Below are positions 21,313 through 32,777 of a stretch of 64,000 nucleotides of DNA, in pieces; within the stretch, counting starts at the first letter, position 1; every line of letters begins with the position of its first letter. Below the pieces are notes generated by a model, which ran no database searches, was not told the DNA's origin, and worked only from the letters and a program-made list of their open reading frames with translations. The translations under genes were made by a program, and so were the position numbers. Origin of the DNA: Diospyros lotus (Eukaryota; Streptophyta; Magnoliopsida; Ericales; Ebenaceae); assembly GCF_014633365.1 (NCBI RefSeq), contig NC_068351.1:8686907-8750906 (forward strand), read 5' to 3'.

Positions 21313-23066
21313 AGGGTGGTAATGCTGATTGAGATCACGATCGAGTCGTGTTTGTAATTGTCTCGAGGATATGGTTGGGTTGGATAGTAAGAGCTATTCG
21401 ACGTGTGAAATAAACATGGTAAACTTAATGTATAGGGGCTACCTATATGCTGACGCAATCACCAGCATTGATAAGAGACCTAGGTGACAAAATTTGTACC
21501 TACGGTTTAGTGTGCCAGGTGAGGTTAGGGATTCAAAAATTAGTGAGAAGGGACATCAGGATAAGTTATGCCTTGTGCAAATACATGGGAACCTGAATCA
21601 TTATTTAAGGTTTAAAGTATCATTTGAAGAAGAGTTCTTGGAAGTTTTTAAGGTCTGGTTGTTTATAGAAAATGATTGGAGCCAGTTAATGTGATATGAT
21701 TTGGGATTTTCAAAGATAAATTGGTTTGGGATTTTTGAGGAATTTTCTCAAATGAATGATATTTTAAGGACCATAGAGAATCTAAAGAGTTATGATGAAA
21801 CTTTAGAGTTTCAGGGGAAAAAAAATTCAGTGAGGATTGGGGTACCGTAGGTGACATAAGTACCTACCTGCTCAAGTTGGTAGTGTGAATATATAGAGTT
21901 ATCTCGATAGCTGTGAAAACCTTTGGCGTGCTTGAGAGAGACAAGTAATGGCAGAGGTGCTAGGAATTCAGGTTGCAGTAGGAATAACCGTGAGAAAGTG
22001 AGTGGTGAGAGAAATACCTAAATATGCTCTCAGAAGATTTATTGGATCTAATTCTTAAATGATGAGTTTGAAATTTTCGCTGAAAGCTTGAGGATAATGT
22101 TGGGAACTCGTAGGGAGTGTCATGATGGATATTGAGGGCAAGATTTTGCTTGCTAGGTCGTAACAAAGGTGATGAGATCAGGAGGTTCCATGTTGGTGAA
22201 CGCGAAATCAAAGTTGATTGTCGTAAGCACCGTAAGCTTTGGAAGTGTTTAAAAGTCGGATGTCCTAATAGATTTCGAGAGACGAATCAAAAGTTTTGGA
22301 AAGAGGTTAGTCCAAGCAAAGATCGGTAACCTGAGTAACTCTGAAAAAGGATCAAGCATGATTAGAGTCAGTTGATATGAAATGTTATCACTTGAGGATT
22401 AATTCGATCAATTTGAGGATCAAATGGTTAATCCAAGGATATAAAATGTTATTTGATGATCACTTTGAAAAGTGCAAAGACTTATTTAAGTTATGGGTAT
22501 ATGGATGAATAGGTATTAGTATGGAAACTAAGTAACAAATGTTATGTAGACGATGTAAGGATATTAGTATTACTAGATTTTAAAGACATTGTTAGATATT
22601 AATTGGATGATTTAGTGAAAGCAAATTGAAAATTGATGATATGAGAGTCACGGGCTCATCATAATGATGTGTGTACCGGCTAGGATGGGAGCTCAGGTTG
22701 AGACCTGCGGCATAAGGACTAGAATATGTGGTTATGGGCCTTGAAAGTGAAATTCGAAAGGCATATGTGGTTGACAAGTGTTTTGTCTAGGGATTGATGA
22801 ACATGGTCAACCCAAGGGTTCTAATTTTGAGATGCACGATGACATCCTCAAGTTTCGGATATGATATACGTGCTAGAGGCCTTGTGATTAAGAGATGATT
22901 ATAGACGGTATAGTTTCCCTTGGGATATGTGATCCTCTATGAAGAGCTACAACAAATTTAGTTGAAATAAGATAATGAGGTAAGTTCTTCCCTAGTTATT
23001 TGATCAATCTTGTGTTAATTTTGAGATTTAGGATATATGGCAAATTTCAAGGATGAAATTTTTGTA
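21313..23066 (+). other. Internal region of the 19.4 kb element, right part
   Basis: Decayed internal sequence between the nested element and the polypurine tract. Its 3' edge 'aatttcaaggatgaaattt' is the usual phrase before the 3' LTR of plant gypsy elements. No pol domain can be read in any frame; the short frames at 21494-21694 and 22132-22329 are not recognisable. Confidence 0.6.
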
Positions 23067-23078
23067 AGGAGGGGAGAA
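23067..23078 (+). other. Polypurine tract of the 19.4 kb element
   Basis: 'aggaggggagaa' immediately before the 3' LTR start TGTAATATCCC at 23079. Confidence 0.85.
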
Positions 23079-23653
23079 TGTAATATCCCAAATTTTTCAA
23101 AAGGGCTCAAAAGTAATTTTAACGTGGGTCATAGGTGAAATTATCAAAAGAGTTGGGACTTAAGTATAATTTCTTACAATTATCAGTACCGAATCGACTA
23201 TAAGGAATGCTTCGGAGTGTAATTGTTTAAGGAAAATGATATGATCTCGATGAGCATTTCGAGATAGGATTTATGGTAATAAAAGAAACTGGAATTGAGT
23301 CAGTTTTCGGTATAGCTAAATTATAGATTCGATTCAGGTTGAAAAATCGAATTATCGTAAAAGACTCTCAGGAACTCAACGGAACCTTAAGGGGGCTTCA
23401 ATTTTTCGTAAGGATCAACCCTAGAGTAGTTTAGGAATGAAACAAAGGTCTAGTGAGGGTGCAGGGACGAAATTATCCTTATAGAGTAAGCTATGAATTA
23501 TTAATTTTGAATTTTTGGTATCGTAATGCAAATTAATTTGACGTTTGAGGATGTAAATGCAATTAGAGAATTATCTAAGTGAAATCAAGATGAATCTTGG
23601 GATTTAAATGTGTAATTTTTTTTTTATTATTATGGGGTAATATAAAGTGATAT

Positions 23654-24424
23654 TGTCGACGTTCGGAATTGGTCGACCGTGATTCATTGGCCCGCATTGA
23701 TGAAATGAGCACAACCGGGAAGGAGAATAGGCACAGCAAGGGAATTTGATGTGGTTGCGATGAATGTTCCGACCGTCGGTACCTGTGCTCAAGTCAGTAT
23801 GATGAGTGATAGTATATCAGTAGGCTAACAAGAAAAGCATACCCTGGCTCTGAAGAGAGCTGGTTGATATATAGAAAGAGATGTCCTCTCCGTTTGCATC
23901 ATGCTTTTGCAGGTGATGGGATTGAATATCAGCGCAGGTGGGGATTCTCAAATGACAGCATGGTGTTAACGAGACCCTCGTTAATGTGGATGTAGATGGG
24001 CACGTAGATACCCAGTAGAGACTGCAATGATGTTACTGCAGGCTGGTATAAGGCCAGGATGGGACCGATATGGGCCAAGAGATGGGCCGAGAGAAAGGGG
24101 CCAGATTGGGCTTGGACGGTCCAGCCAGAATGATGCCTAGCCCGTGACTATTCTCTAGTTATTTCGTGGCCCTCTTACATATGCGAGTTGAATGATCGGC
24201 CTGTGAGTCAACAACATTCGCTGGGAGCTCGCTCCAGGTCCCACGGTCTGTGAGCTTTATGTGTTGCTAGGAGCTTGCATGATCCCGTGGTCTGAGCTCG
24301 GAGTGGGTGACGTGTGACCTCATGTTGGCAAGCTCGTCCTTGGGCCCACTGGGCTTCAAGAGATTGGGCCGGCCTACTGGGTTGAGTCTAGCCTGCTTCA
24401 TGCGAGCAGAAAATATATATAACA
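23654..24424. mobile_element. Solo LTR related to the Tat element of this window
   Basis: It starts TGTCGACGTTCGG and ends ATAACA, 771 bp, flanked by GATAT at 23649-23653 and 24425-24429. Its first part resembles the LTRs at 38746 and 51497 ('gacgttc..aattggtcgacc'), and its later part shares 'gagctcgctcc'-type phrases. Because the full Tat element reads on the minus strand when its LTR starts TGTCGACG on plus, this copy is probably minus-strand too. Confidence 0.88.
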
Positions 24425-26215
24425 GATATATATATATATATAGTTGTGTGCGTGTGTGTGTGAGGCAGCCAAATTTCCACAAGAATTGAAGGAAATTAGT
24501 AGTAGGATTTGAGGGAAAGTGGGCGACAAGATTTGAGGAAATCCGGAGTAGATAAGCTAAGAAATCTGAGATTAGATAGGATGGTAAGTATATCATATAT
24601 ATATATATATTTATATGTGTGGATGATGGCTCTTAACAATGGACATTTTCGCTATGAAATCAGAGAAGAGAGAATGCGAGAGAGAGAGAGACCGAAGTGA
24701 GAGGCCGAGAAAGAGATCGGGGGAGAGAGAAAGCTCCTAAGAGCTTGGGTTGAAGTCAACCATGGGAGCTCGAGCATAGCAAGGCAACAGCTGGTCGGCG
24801 AGAAGGGCCGCGGTGGCGCACACGAAAGAGACCGTTGTTGCGATGGGCAGTAGTGGAGCGGGGAGTAGTGACCATGGCTGCGAGCAGCGAGCTCGAGCGG
24901 TGGCATGGGTGCTGCAGGGGGCAGCTGAGGGTGGCCACGGTGGTGACTGACGAGGTTGGGGTGACCGACGGAAGCCCGGGAGGCAGCCGACATGGGTGGA
25001 GGCAGCTAGCAGCGAGAGGCAGTCGGCAGCTGGGTGAGGCTGGTCGCGCGCAGGAGTAGGGGAGGAAGGAAGAAGAAGGAGGAGGAAGGAAGGAGAAGAA
25101 AAGAAGAAAAAGAAAAGAAAAGAAAATGGAAGAAAATAGAGAAAAATTTTGAAAAATCATAGAAAAATAGGAAATGGAGATTTATTAATATTTCGGAGAT
25201 TTTGGTAAAAAAAAACTGTTCGTGCACACGTTTTGAGGTCAGGGCACGTATACCAAAAAAGCCTGAGAGGCTAAGTCAAGTTGAGTAAAATTTTTTAGAA
25301 AATTCTAAAAATTTTGGAATGTTATTTTATGAATTATTATAGTGAAATATTTGAGAAAATATTAAAAAATATTTAGTTTGGATTTATTGAGGAAAAATAG
25401 GAAGAAATAGAGAAAAAAATGAAGAAAATACAAGAAATTATGAAAAAATAAGTTTTAATACTTATTTAAATAAATATGATGATTATGGTGATTTGAAGCT
25501 AAAGTTGAAGTGACTTGTGAGAATTTTGAGGTTGACACGCAAATTAAGACGATGCGTGGATTTCGAGGCAATGTGCGAATATCGAGGTATCCGATAAGTT
25601 TGAGAAGGTAAGTGGTACTTTCCAATTGAATTTAGTTTTATGAAAATGCTTGATTTCTAAGTTATTCAACCCCAAAATCTGATTTTATGTAAATGATTTT
25701 ATCATGTTGTTATGCCTTGTTGTGAGTATGTCACGTAGATTGCATTTACATGTTTTAATTATGAAATATGCATAGGCTAAAGACATACTCAGCCCCTCCA
25801 ACTTTTCTACTTTAACCATTTTGCTCCCTAAACTTGAGAAAGAACCTACCAGTCCCCTCAACTCTCAATTTGAGGCTATTAAACACTTCAAATTTCAAAA
25901 TCACATGCAGGACTGTACGTGTGTGGCACACGCATTTATTTAGTATTAAGTTTTTATATTAATATGATATAGATTAATAAATTATAAACTATTAGTTTAT
26001 TATTAATACAATACAAATATATTGATGTCTAATAAAATTTTATATGTTAATAAATTATATATTTTTATTTTTTAAAATTTTATATTAATATAATATATAT
26101 TAATGTCTAAATAATAATTTTTTATCACTAAATATTGATAAATTATATACAATTATTTATTAAAAATTTATATTAATACAAACATAGTGAACAATATTAT
26201 TATTATATATATATA

Positions 26216-27747
26216 TGATGAGTGCATAATTTCATATATTTATTTCCCTTACATATGGTCTCTTGGGTGAGCTTTATGCCTTATTGTGTTGATTTATACT
26301 TATTTTTATGGTTAAGGCAATTTTAGATAGGTTAGAATAAATTGGGCTTTTACTTACAAAATTTTAGTTTTTTAATATTTTGACATTTTTGGCTTCTTGC
26401 AGATTTTCGAACATGTTAGAGTTCAAGAACATGAATAAGGTCCAGAGATTTTGTAGAGGACTTCTTGGGCTTTCAAGAATGGTATGATTTGTCCAAATCA
26501 GAGTTCGTTTGGGCCTCCAAACATTGCTTTAAGTTAGGGCCAAAAAGCTGGGCCAAATCCTAATTGGATTAGAATTCTACACAAACATGGAATCTTTAAA
26601 AAGCCATAACTTGAGCTTATGATGTCCAAATTGAGTGATTCAAAAGCCCAAATTCATCTAAACAATCTGAACTACAATTATTAAGAGGGGCCGAAGCCCA
26701 AAACACTCGTTATCCGATCCAAAATGGGCTCACAAGTTACGGGAGTCTAGGAGCCCTAATTCCTTGGCTGATTTGGATTCTCTGTTGGGGGATATTTAAA
26801 GTCTTGATCCAAGCTCGAGAGGGGAGACGCCCAGGAAGAAAAAGAGGCAGAGAAGCACATCCAAGAGGGGGAAGAAGCATCATTTTCATATTTTTCTCTT
26901 ATTTTTGTGTTCTTTCTCTCATTATGTGTGGTTAAACTTTGGTTTTTCGATAGAAGGATATTTTAAAGCCATGTGAAGAACACTGTGAGATCTTTTTGAG
27001 TTTATTTGCAATCTGATTTTATCTTGAATATTCATGTATCTTCTGGTTTTATTATTTATGATTGTGTGTTTTGATTGCATAGACGGCCGCTATTCAATTC
27101 TTAATGCATGATCAATTGCTAACTTGAATACCAAATCCGTAATTGTTTGGGCTTTCTTGCATAAGTAGGAACTAGGGTTGATGATTATGGACAAATTTTC
27201 ATTCAATTCCTAGGGAGTACATGTGTTGAATTAAATAAACCGAGCTTGTGTGTTTATTGTTCAGATTTGGTCTCATTTTCACAAAGTTTAATGCTTTCAT
27301 TGAATTAAATTCTAGAGAGCTTGTTCTAGGGTTGTTTGAAGGTAAGGGTTAATTGAAGAGCTTGTTTTAATTAACTAAGAAGGGAAACATTGAATGAACA
27401 GAGCTTGTTGTTCTTTCTAAGGCCAAGTATTCAAGGAAAATTAGTGACTTTGGTATCAATGATCAGTGTTATAACCATTGGTGGATAAATCCCTTCTACC
27501 GGAAGTGTTTCTATTGATTACTTTAATTTCTTTTACATTTTTATTTGTCTTATTAATTTAGAATAATATTTTATTTTTAATTGTTTAAATTTCATAATAC
27601 AAACCCCCCAATCGTTTCTTCTATTTATTCTAATTTTTCAAAGGAATAGATCTAACCAATCCCTGTGGATACGACCTTGCTCATCACTATCACAATTTAT
27701 ATTTTTAAGAGCAAGAATTTATTATTTGTTGGATTCGACACCCATCA
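26216..27747 (+). mobile_element. Solo LTR inside the MULE-like element
   Basis: It begins TGATGAGTGCATAA and ends ACACCCATCA, 1532 bp, flanked by ATATA at 26211-26215 and 27748-27752. The 3' part holds 'tccctgtggatacgacc', a phrase typical of LTR ends in several plant gypsy families. The duplication lies in AT-rich DNA, so it is weaker evidence than the TG...CA ends. Confidence 0.75.
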
Positions 27748-27752
27748 ATATA

Positions 27753-28340
27753 CATACACAGTGCTGCTCAGGGGCGGATGCTGCCGACGATGGAGGCAGC
27801 GGGCGATGGAGGCGACGGACGAAGCTGATGTCCAACGTAGGTATGGATTTGGAACATAATATATATCTATATGTATTTATATATGAAGCTGTATGTATAC
27901 ATAATATATATAGGAAACTAATGCATGTATATTATGTATATATTTGTATGTATATATATATCTATATGTATACAAACAGAGGATGCGGCAGCAGCAATTG
28001 GAGGTTGTGGTGGATCTTGGTGGAAGAGATGAGATTGAATCAGGGAAGAACAAAGAAGGGATTGAATGGGAGAAGAACTGATGGAGGAAGCAAAATCAGA
28101 GAAGAAGTCAAGTCGCCGCAATTGAAGAAGCAGGGACACCAACAGCAAAAAGGGGCGGTGACCAAAGGCGAACGACTAGAAGCGCGAAGGAACGGAGAAG
28201 GAGGTGATCGCAACGGAGACGGCGATGGCTGCAACAGTAGTGGGTCTTGGTGGAAAAGAGGGATGAAAGAGGAGACCATGGCAGCAACGAGGGAGATAGA
28301 GAAAAAGAGTGAGACCCATTTATTGCTCACTCTCCTCAAC
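27753..28340 (+). other. GC-richer interior of the MULE-like element
   Basis: An open frame runs through 27726-28349 but starts in the solo LTR and crosses a TATA microsatellite, so it is not a gene as such. The part after 28000 is G/A-rich with charged coding potential. It contrasts with the AT-rich rest of the element and may be a captured gene fragment, but I recognise no source. Confidence 0.35.
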
Positions 28341-29020
28341 CTAGCGTGAATTCACGCGTAGTGCTGAAGGGGCTGATGGGTCTTTAAATTCAAAGTTGAG
28401 GTGTTTATAGACCCTAACTGAAATGTGAGGGGGCTAAGAGGTCTCTCCTCAAGTTGAGGGGCCCAATTGATTAAATGAACAAAGGTGAAGGGGCTCAATA
28501 TGTCTTTAGCCAATATGCATATGAGCATGATGGGATTCACGGTCATACATTGCATGGGTTTGGGATTAGGTACTGGCGCCGTTGCTTTGCCAAGGGTGCA
28601 CCCATACACCCCGGTCTAGCAAGGAGACTGTAAAAATGACGTGTAATCTTAAGGTGCAGTCGACTCAAACATGAGAGTTATGATGTTATGTGGATTGTAT
28701 ACATACATGAGCATTAAATGTTTTGTTCCCTTACTTAGATAATTCATCATCTAACTCGGGCTTTGCCTCTAGAATATTCAGATGTTCCAGATGAAGATTG
28801 TAGCAGAAACGAGGATGAATGAGGCATGAAATGACACTTAGCAAAGTGCATGATGAGTTGAATGTATGTTATGTAGCCCATGTATTTAAGTTTTGCTACT
28901 TTGAATTTTGAACGTTTTGAGGAATGATGATGTATAATCTCATTTATAGTTAATGATGATGTATAACCTTATTTATGGTTAATGAGAATGTAAGAATTGA
29001 TTTGTGATAAATGTTAAGAT

Positions 29021-30153
29021 TAGGGTTGGCAATGGTTCAGTTTGGTTTCGGTTTTTGCCAAAACCATAACCAAACCAAACTTAAATTACTAAAACCAAAA
29101 CCAAACCATTACCCATTTGGTTTTAAAAATTTAAAACCATAACCAAACCATTCGGTTTCGGTTCAACCATGGTTTTTTTAGTTTAATCCATATCAACAAA
29201 CAAAGACAAATAACATTCATAAAATTTTTTGATAGTTTCACAACAAATAAAGATAAATTCTAATAAAGTTACCTTATTCTTGCATAAAGTTACAAAACTT
29301 ATTGGATATAAAATCACATTTCCAAACCTACAATTGTTAAGATCAATAAATTAATATGTGCATAATTAAATTGTAATTTAAGCTAAAAAAAATTAGCTAC
29401 GAAAGTTAATACATTCACCAACAACATTAATATATTCTTCGTAAATTGATGCATATCCATCTGAAATGAATGAGCCAACTCCATCTAACAAAATTATAAA
29501 TATGAAAAATAAATTAATATGAAGAGAGATGAGGCAGAGAGCGAGAGGCAGCGAGGGTGAGAGAGATCGAGGGCGAGCGAGAGCAAGAGGGGCCGAGCCC
29601 TAGCGAGAGCAAGAGAGATCTAGCGAGGGCAAGTGAGAGCAAGAGAGATGCAGAGAGCGAGGGCGACTGGAAAGCTCGCACAGAGGAGCAAGAGAAAGGA
29701 GGCAGAAAGGGTGAGAGAGATCAAGGGCAAGCGAGAGTAGGGGCTGAGCCCTAGCGAGAGCAAGAGAGATCCAGCGAGGGCGAGCGAGAGGCAGCGAGGG
29801 TAAGAGAAGTTGAGAACAAGGTCGAGAGAGGAATAAGAAGAGAAGGGGAGAAGGGTTTGCAAGCAAGGCAATTGGGCTGGGGTGGGCTGGGCTGGGCTTA
29901 AGTGGGCGGGATTGTATATAATATATATTATGTATACATATTATATTATATATATAATATATTTTATATATATTCGGTTTGGTTCGGGTTTTGATTTGGT
30001 TTTAGTGAAAACCATAACCAAACCATACCCATTGAAACAGTGTTCGGTTTTTCCCTGAACCAAACCGTTACCCAATCAAACGGTTTTTAACCGCGTTGAC
30101 TGGTTCGGTTTCGGTTCGGTTCTCCACGGTTTCGGTTGCAATTGCCATCCCTA
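29021..30153. mobile_element. Non-autonomous hAT element, 1133 bp
   Basis: The left end TAGGGTTGGCAATGG and the reversed right end TAGGGATGGCAATTG form an inverted repeat. A perfect 8 bp duplication GTTAAGAT lies at 29013-29020 and 30154-30161. The subterminal regions are packed with 'aaccataaccaaacc' and its complement 'ggttcggtt'. The core (29530-29870) is a purine-rich 'gcgagagcaagagag' repeat that creates shadow frames on both strands. No transposase is present. Confidence 0.9.
29530..29870. repeat. Purine-rich minisatellite in the hAT element
   Basis: Imperfect repeats of 'cgagagcaagagagat' and 'gagcgagggcga' over about 340 bp. The R/E-rich plus-strand and L/S-rich minus-strand frames are by-products. 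Confidence 0.75.
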
Positions 30154-30343
30154 GTTAAGATGTTAGGTTCAATTCTAGCTTCCGCATTTAATATTTATGA
30201 TGATTCTCTTTCGAGATAGATGGATAAAAATTTTGGGATGGATAAGAGCAATGATATGGTTTAGTTTTAGTAGTATTGAAAGAAAAAATTATTATCCCAG
30301 AATTGTCCTGAGTTTTAACGCGCTCGGAAAATGGAGCGTTACA

Positions 30344-30634
30344 CATACAATGCAATGTGGCCAGCCATCATGGTTGTTAAACTCCTGATTTTACGGGTAC
30401 GATTTTATGATTTTTTTCACCGAAAACCCTTATGATTTTACGATTTTGAAGTTGAATCGCACTCAATTTTACGATTTTACATGTTGAATACCCTCTTACG
30501 ATTTTATGATTTTATCAACCTTGCTAGCCATAGGTTTCCTAATCATTATTTCAACAGATGTAGTGTACCTGACCGTTCATTACCTGTATTTTTCTTTTTG
30601 TTGTTTTGTTTCATTTACTGGCCAAGAAATGTAG
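30344..30634 (+). pseudogene. Ankyrin/PGG gene, displaced 3' end of last exon
   Basis: The right CATAC copy continues the codon frame of the exon cut at 10913: after '..VNPY' the next codons read N-A-M-W-P-A. A 155 bp hAT element then splits the codon; after its second target copy the frame reads I-G-F-L-I-I-I-S-T-D-V-V-Y-L and ends with TAG at 30632-30634. That adds about 43 residues, including the fourth membrane span expected of PGG proteins. No stop occurs in the joined frame, so the downstream part was intact until the insertions. Confidence 0.85.
30369..30523. mobile_element. Short hAT-type MITE, 155 bp
   Basis: The left end CATGGTTGTTAAACTCCTGA and the reversed right end CAAGGTTGATAAAATC match the ends of the 831 bp element at 5477-6307, and the interior repeats 'acgattttacgatttt'. 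The target copies are ccagccat (30361-30368) and ctagccat (30524-30531), seven of eight bases equal. It inserted in the last coding exon of the ankyrin gene. Confidence 0.85.
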
Positions 30635-31320
30635 CATACATATGTTAGAAGAGGAAGTGCTATGGCACACACCAAGAAGGGGGGGTGAATTGGTTATTTT
30701 AAAAAGCTATGTTTAAAACTTTGAAATCCTTTTGATTGAAAATAAAAATTCAATGCAAGTGAGGATAATGAAAAGCTAGCAATGATAAACAAATTAAAAA
30801 ACATAAGCAAGAGAGAACACAAAGATTTATAGTGGTTCGGCTTAACCCAAGCCTAATCCACTACCTTAGCTCCTCACTAAGGATTTTTCAAACCATCCAC
30901 TATCAACCCCCTACTCAATCCGAGTAGGTCCTCTAGTCCGAGACTAGGAAAATACAAAACCTCCCACTCAAATGGGCCCTCTAGCTACACAAGCTAGGAA
31001 GAATAAGAAATATAGAAAATGAGAGAATCTAAGAGATAAATCTCTTAGTTACAATGTCTCTCAAGATGATACAAGGTTTAAATGAATGTAAACAATAATA
31101 GAATGAAGCCTTGGAGAGAAAAGTATAACAATGAAGGCACAAAATATTGTAAATACAAATGAATATAAACCGTAAGCTCAAATCAATTTATTTCCATCCA
31201 TTAGCCTCCTCTTGATCATCTATGACATGTATATATAAGTGTCCCACGAAGTTGAAGAGAAATATAGCCGTTTGGAGCCGTTGGGATTTGAAAAAATAGC
31301 CGTTGGAGCTTTCTGCAAAA
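30635..31320. repeat. Dispersed repeat of retrotransposon type, class not assigned
   Basis: The phrases 'gggggggtgaattggtta' and 'tatagtggttcggcttaaccc' are of a kind found in many plant dispersed LTR-type repeats. I see no clear TG...CA ends, pol frame or target duplication. No gene is visible. Confidence 0.4.
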
Positions 31321-31324
31321 AGAA

Positions 31325-31662
31325 ATAGTCGACAGAAGAAATGCATAGTTGACTATTTTTACAAGTAAAGTTAAGAATAGTCGACAGACATATACTGATA
31401 GTCGACTATTTCTAATACAAAAATCCAATAGTCGACAGACATACTTGAATAGTCGACAGATGCTGAAATGTGAAGAAATTTTTGAATTTCAAGAACAAAA
31501 ATAGTCGACAGATCAGAAGGCATAGTCGACTATTTTTACTCGATAGTCGACAGATGCTAAAATAGTCGACAGATGCTTAAATAGTCGACAGAACATCAAA
31601 AATAGTCGACTATTTTGAGGCATAGTCAACAGAATGAACCTGATAGTCGACTATTCTATAGA
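31325..31662. repeat. Array of GTCGAC-centred motifs
   Basis: About 14 copies of 'atagtcgac' spaced 15-50 bp, continuing either as 'agaca/agatg' or as 'tatttt'. Two copies carry a change in the GTCGAC core (gttgac at about 31350, gtcaac at about 31624). 'atagtcgactat' is a perfect palindrome, so part of the array is self-complementary. Confidence 0.8.
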
Positions 31663-32080
31663 AAATCTTGAATTTTCAATACATCCTTATTTGATTCTGT
31701 TAGAAACTCATTTTGATTATCTTTAAAGCAAGTTGAGATTATCAAAAGCATATTTTGAAACAAACCACACTCAACCATACTCAACATATCTCCTATATAA
31801 ATTTTCATAACTTTGCTTTCAAAACTCATATATTAAAAATTCATTTTCTCATTCACAAAATCTATATAGTAGAGATTGATTTTCATATAGGCATTATCAA
31901 AACTATTTTATTACCAAGAGTAAAATATCAACATCAAAGCCTTTTCATTTTCTTTTTCATTATACTAAATTCTAGCTTCGAATTGCATCATTGTTGATGG
32001 GCCTTTGAGTTCTCTCTTGGATAGCATTAATTTCTTGAAAAAGCATGGCACTTTTTTTTTTATAATTTTTAATTGCTTTT
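31663..32080. other. AT-rich gap
   Basis: AT-rich DNA that probably belongs to the same dispersed repeat as 30635-31320. The short open frame at 31755-31997 shows no recognisable family. Confidence 0.4.
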
Positions 32081-32239
32081 ACTGATTGTAGATATGGCAA
32101 ACGGGCTGGGCGACCCATGGGCTGGCCCGGCCCGGTACTATAGCAAACAAGGCGGGTAGTGTCGGGCCAACGATATGTGGCCCGCAGTCCGGCTTGACTT
32201 AACCCACCAAAATGGCCAGTAGGTCGGCCCACTAAAATG

Positions 32240-32777
32240 GCCCAGCCTAGTAAGGAATAATTTTAAATTTTCTCTAAAAATTATGTAAAAATGCAATTTC
32301 TTGAAATTTAACTTTAAATGTAAACTTCAAAATTCAAATGCCAGAGAATAATTTAAAAGTCAATTTCATAATAGTTACAATTGTCAACATATATGGCAGG
32401 AATAACTTTAAACTATTCAAGCATGTGGAAGGAATAATTTCAAGTATATGGCAAGAATAATTTTATAGGCTTTTGATGGTAGGAACAAACAAACATTTTC
32501 TAGGCTTTTATAGGCTCAAGCATCTTCTAAAGTTTTTATGGCAGGGAATATAGCAGAGAAACATGGGTTTAGCAAGGAATATAGATTAATTTTTAAATAA
32601 CATTTTTTCATATTGATAAATTGTAATTAAAGTAGCAATGTTGTTTAGGAACTTCTTGAAAAAAATGTCAATTTTTTTAATCATATGCCGTGGTTGAGTA
32701 GTTTTATTTTTTTGGAGAGTTAACAATTGTCACTATTAAGTGATAAAAAAAATAACTAAAAAATTACCCCAACCATC
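32240..32777. other. hAT left interior, non-coding
   Basis: AT-rich sequence with repeated 'atggcagggaatatagcag' phrases. The stretch 32530-32630 recurs at about 37090-37190, on the other side of the nested PIF element, in the same orientation. Confidence 0.6.

Larger units (their letters stand above)
25775..28511. mobile_element. MULE-like DNA element with a nested solo LTR
   Basis: The ends are inverted repeats: left GGCTAAAGACATACTCAGCC and right, reversed, GGCTAAAGACATATTGAGCC. They are flanked by a 10 bp direct repeat AATATGCATA (25765-25774 and 28512-28521). The weaker inverted similarity extends over about 100 bp with 'cccctcaac' phrases. A 9-10 bp duplication and long inverted ends suggest Mutator-like. 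No transposase is visible. The GC-rich stretch 27770-28340 could be captured host sequence. Confidence 0.8.
10914..30343 (+). mobile_element. 19.4 kb gypsy-type LTR retrotransposon with nested insertions
   Basis: Full boundaries are visible: 5' LTR 10914-13569, primer-binding site at 13572, polypurine tract before 23079, 3' LTR 23079-30343 and a perfect 5 bp duplication CATAC. The order is plus strand. The internal region (13570-14163 and about 21313-23078) shows no intact gag or pol, so the element looks like a large non-autonomous derivative. Without nested insertions the element would be about 7.6 kb. It sits in the last exon of the ankyrin gene in the same orientation. Confidence 0.93.
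23079..30343 (+). repeat. 3' LTR of the 19.4 kb element, with three direct insertions
   Basis: It starts TGTAATATCCC and ends GGAGCGTTACA, then CATAC. Segments 23079-23653, 24425-25774, 28512-29020 and 30154-30343 align in order with the 5' LTR. The interruptions are a solo LTR, a MULE-like element and a hAT element, each with its own target duplication. Removing them leaves 2601 bp versus 2656 bp in the 5' LTR. Confidence 0.92.

Noticed and set aside
27726..28349. 207-residue frame in the MULE-like element
   Set aside because: It starts inside a solo LTR and crosses a TA microsatellite; only the second half might be captured coding DNA.
29557..29871. R/E-rich and L/S-rich frames on both strands
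   Set aside because: Products of a GA-rich minisatellite in a hAT element.
31325..31662. CRISPR-like array
   Set aside because: The motif is only 9-12 bp, spacing is irregular (15-50 bp), spacers are AT-rich drift and the genome is a plant's.
30650..32000. A complete LTR retrotransposon
   Set aside because: The phrases fit an LTR-type repeat, but I could not find matching TG...CA ends, a primer-binding site or a target duplication.
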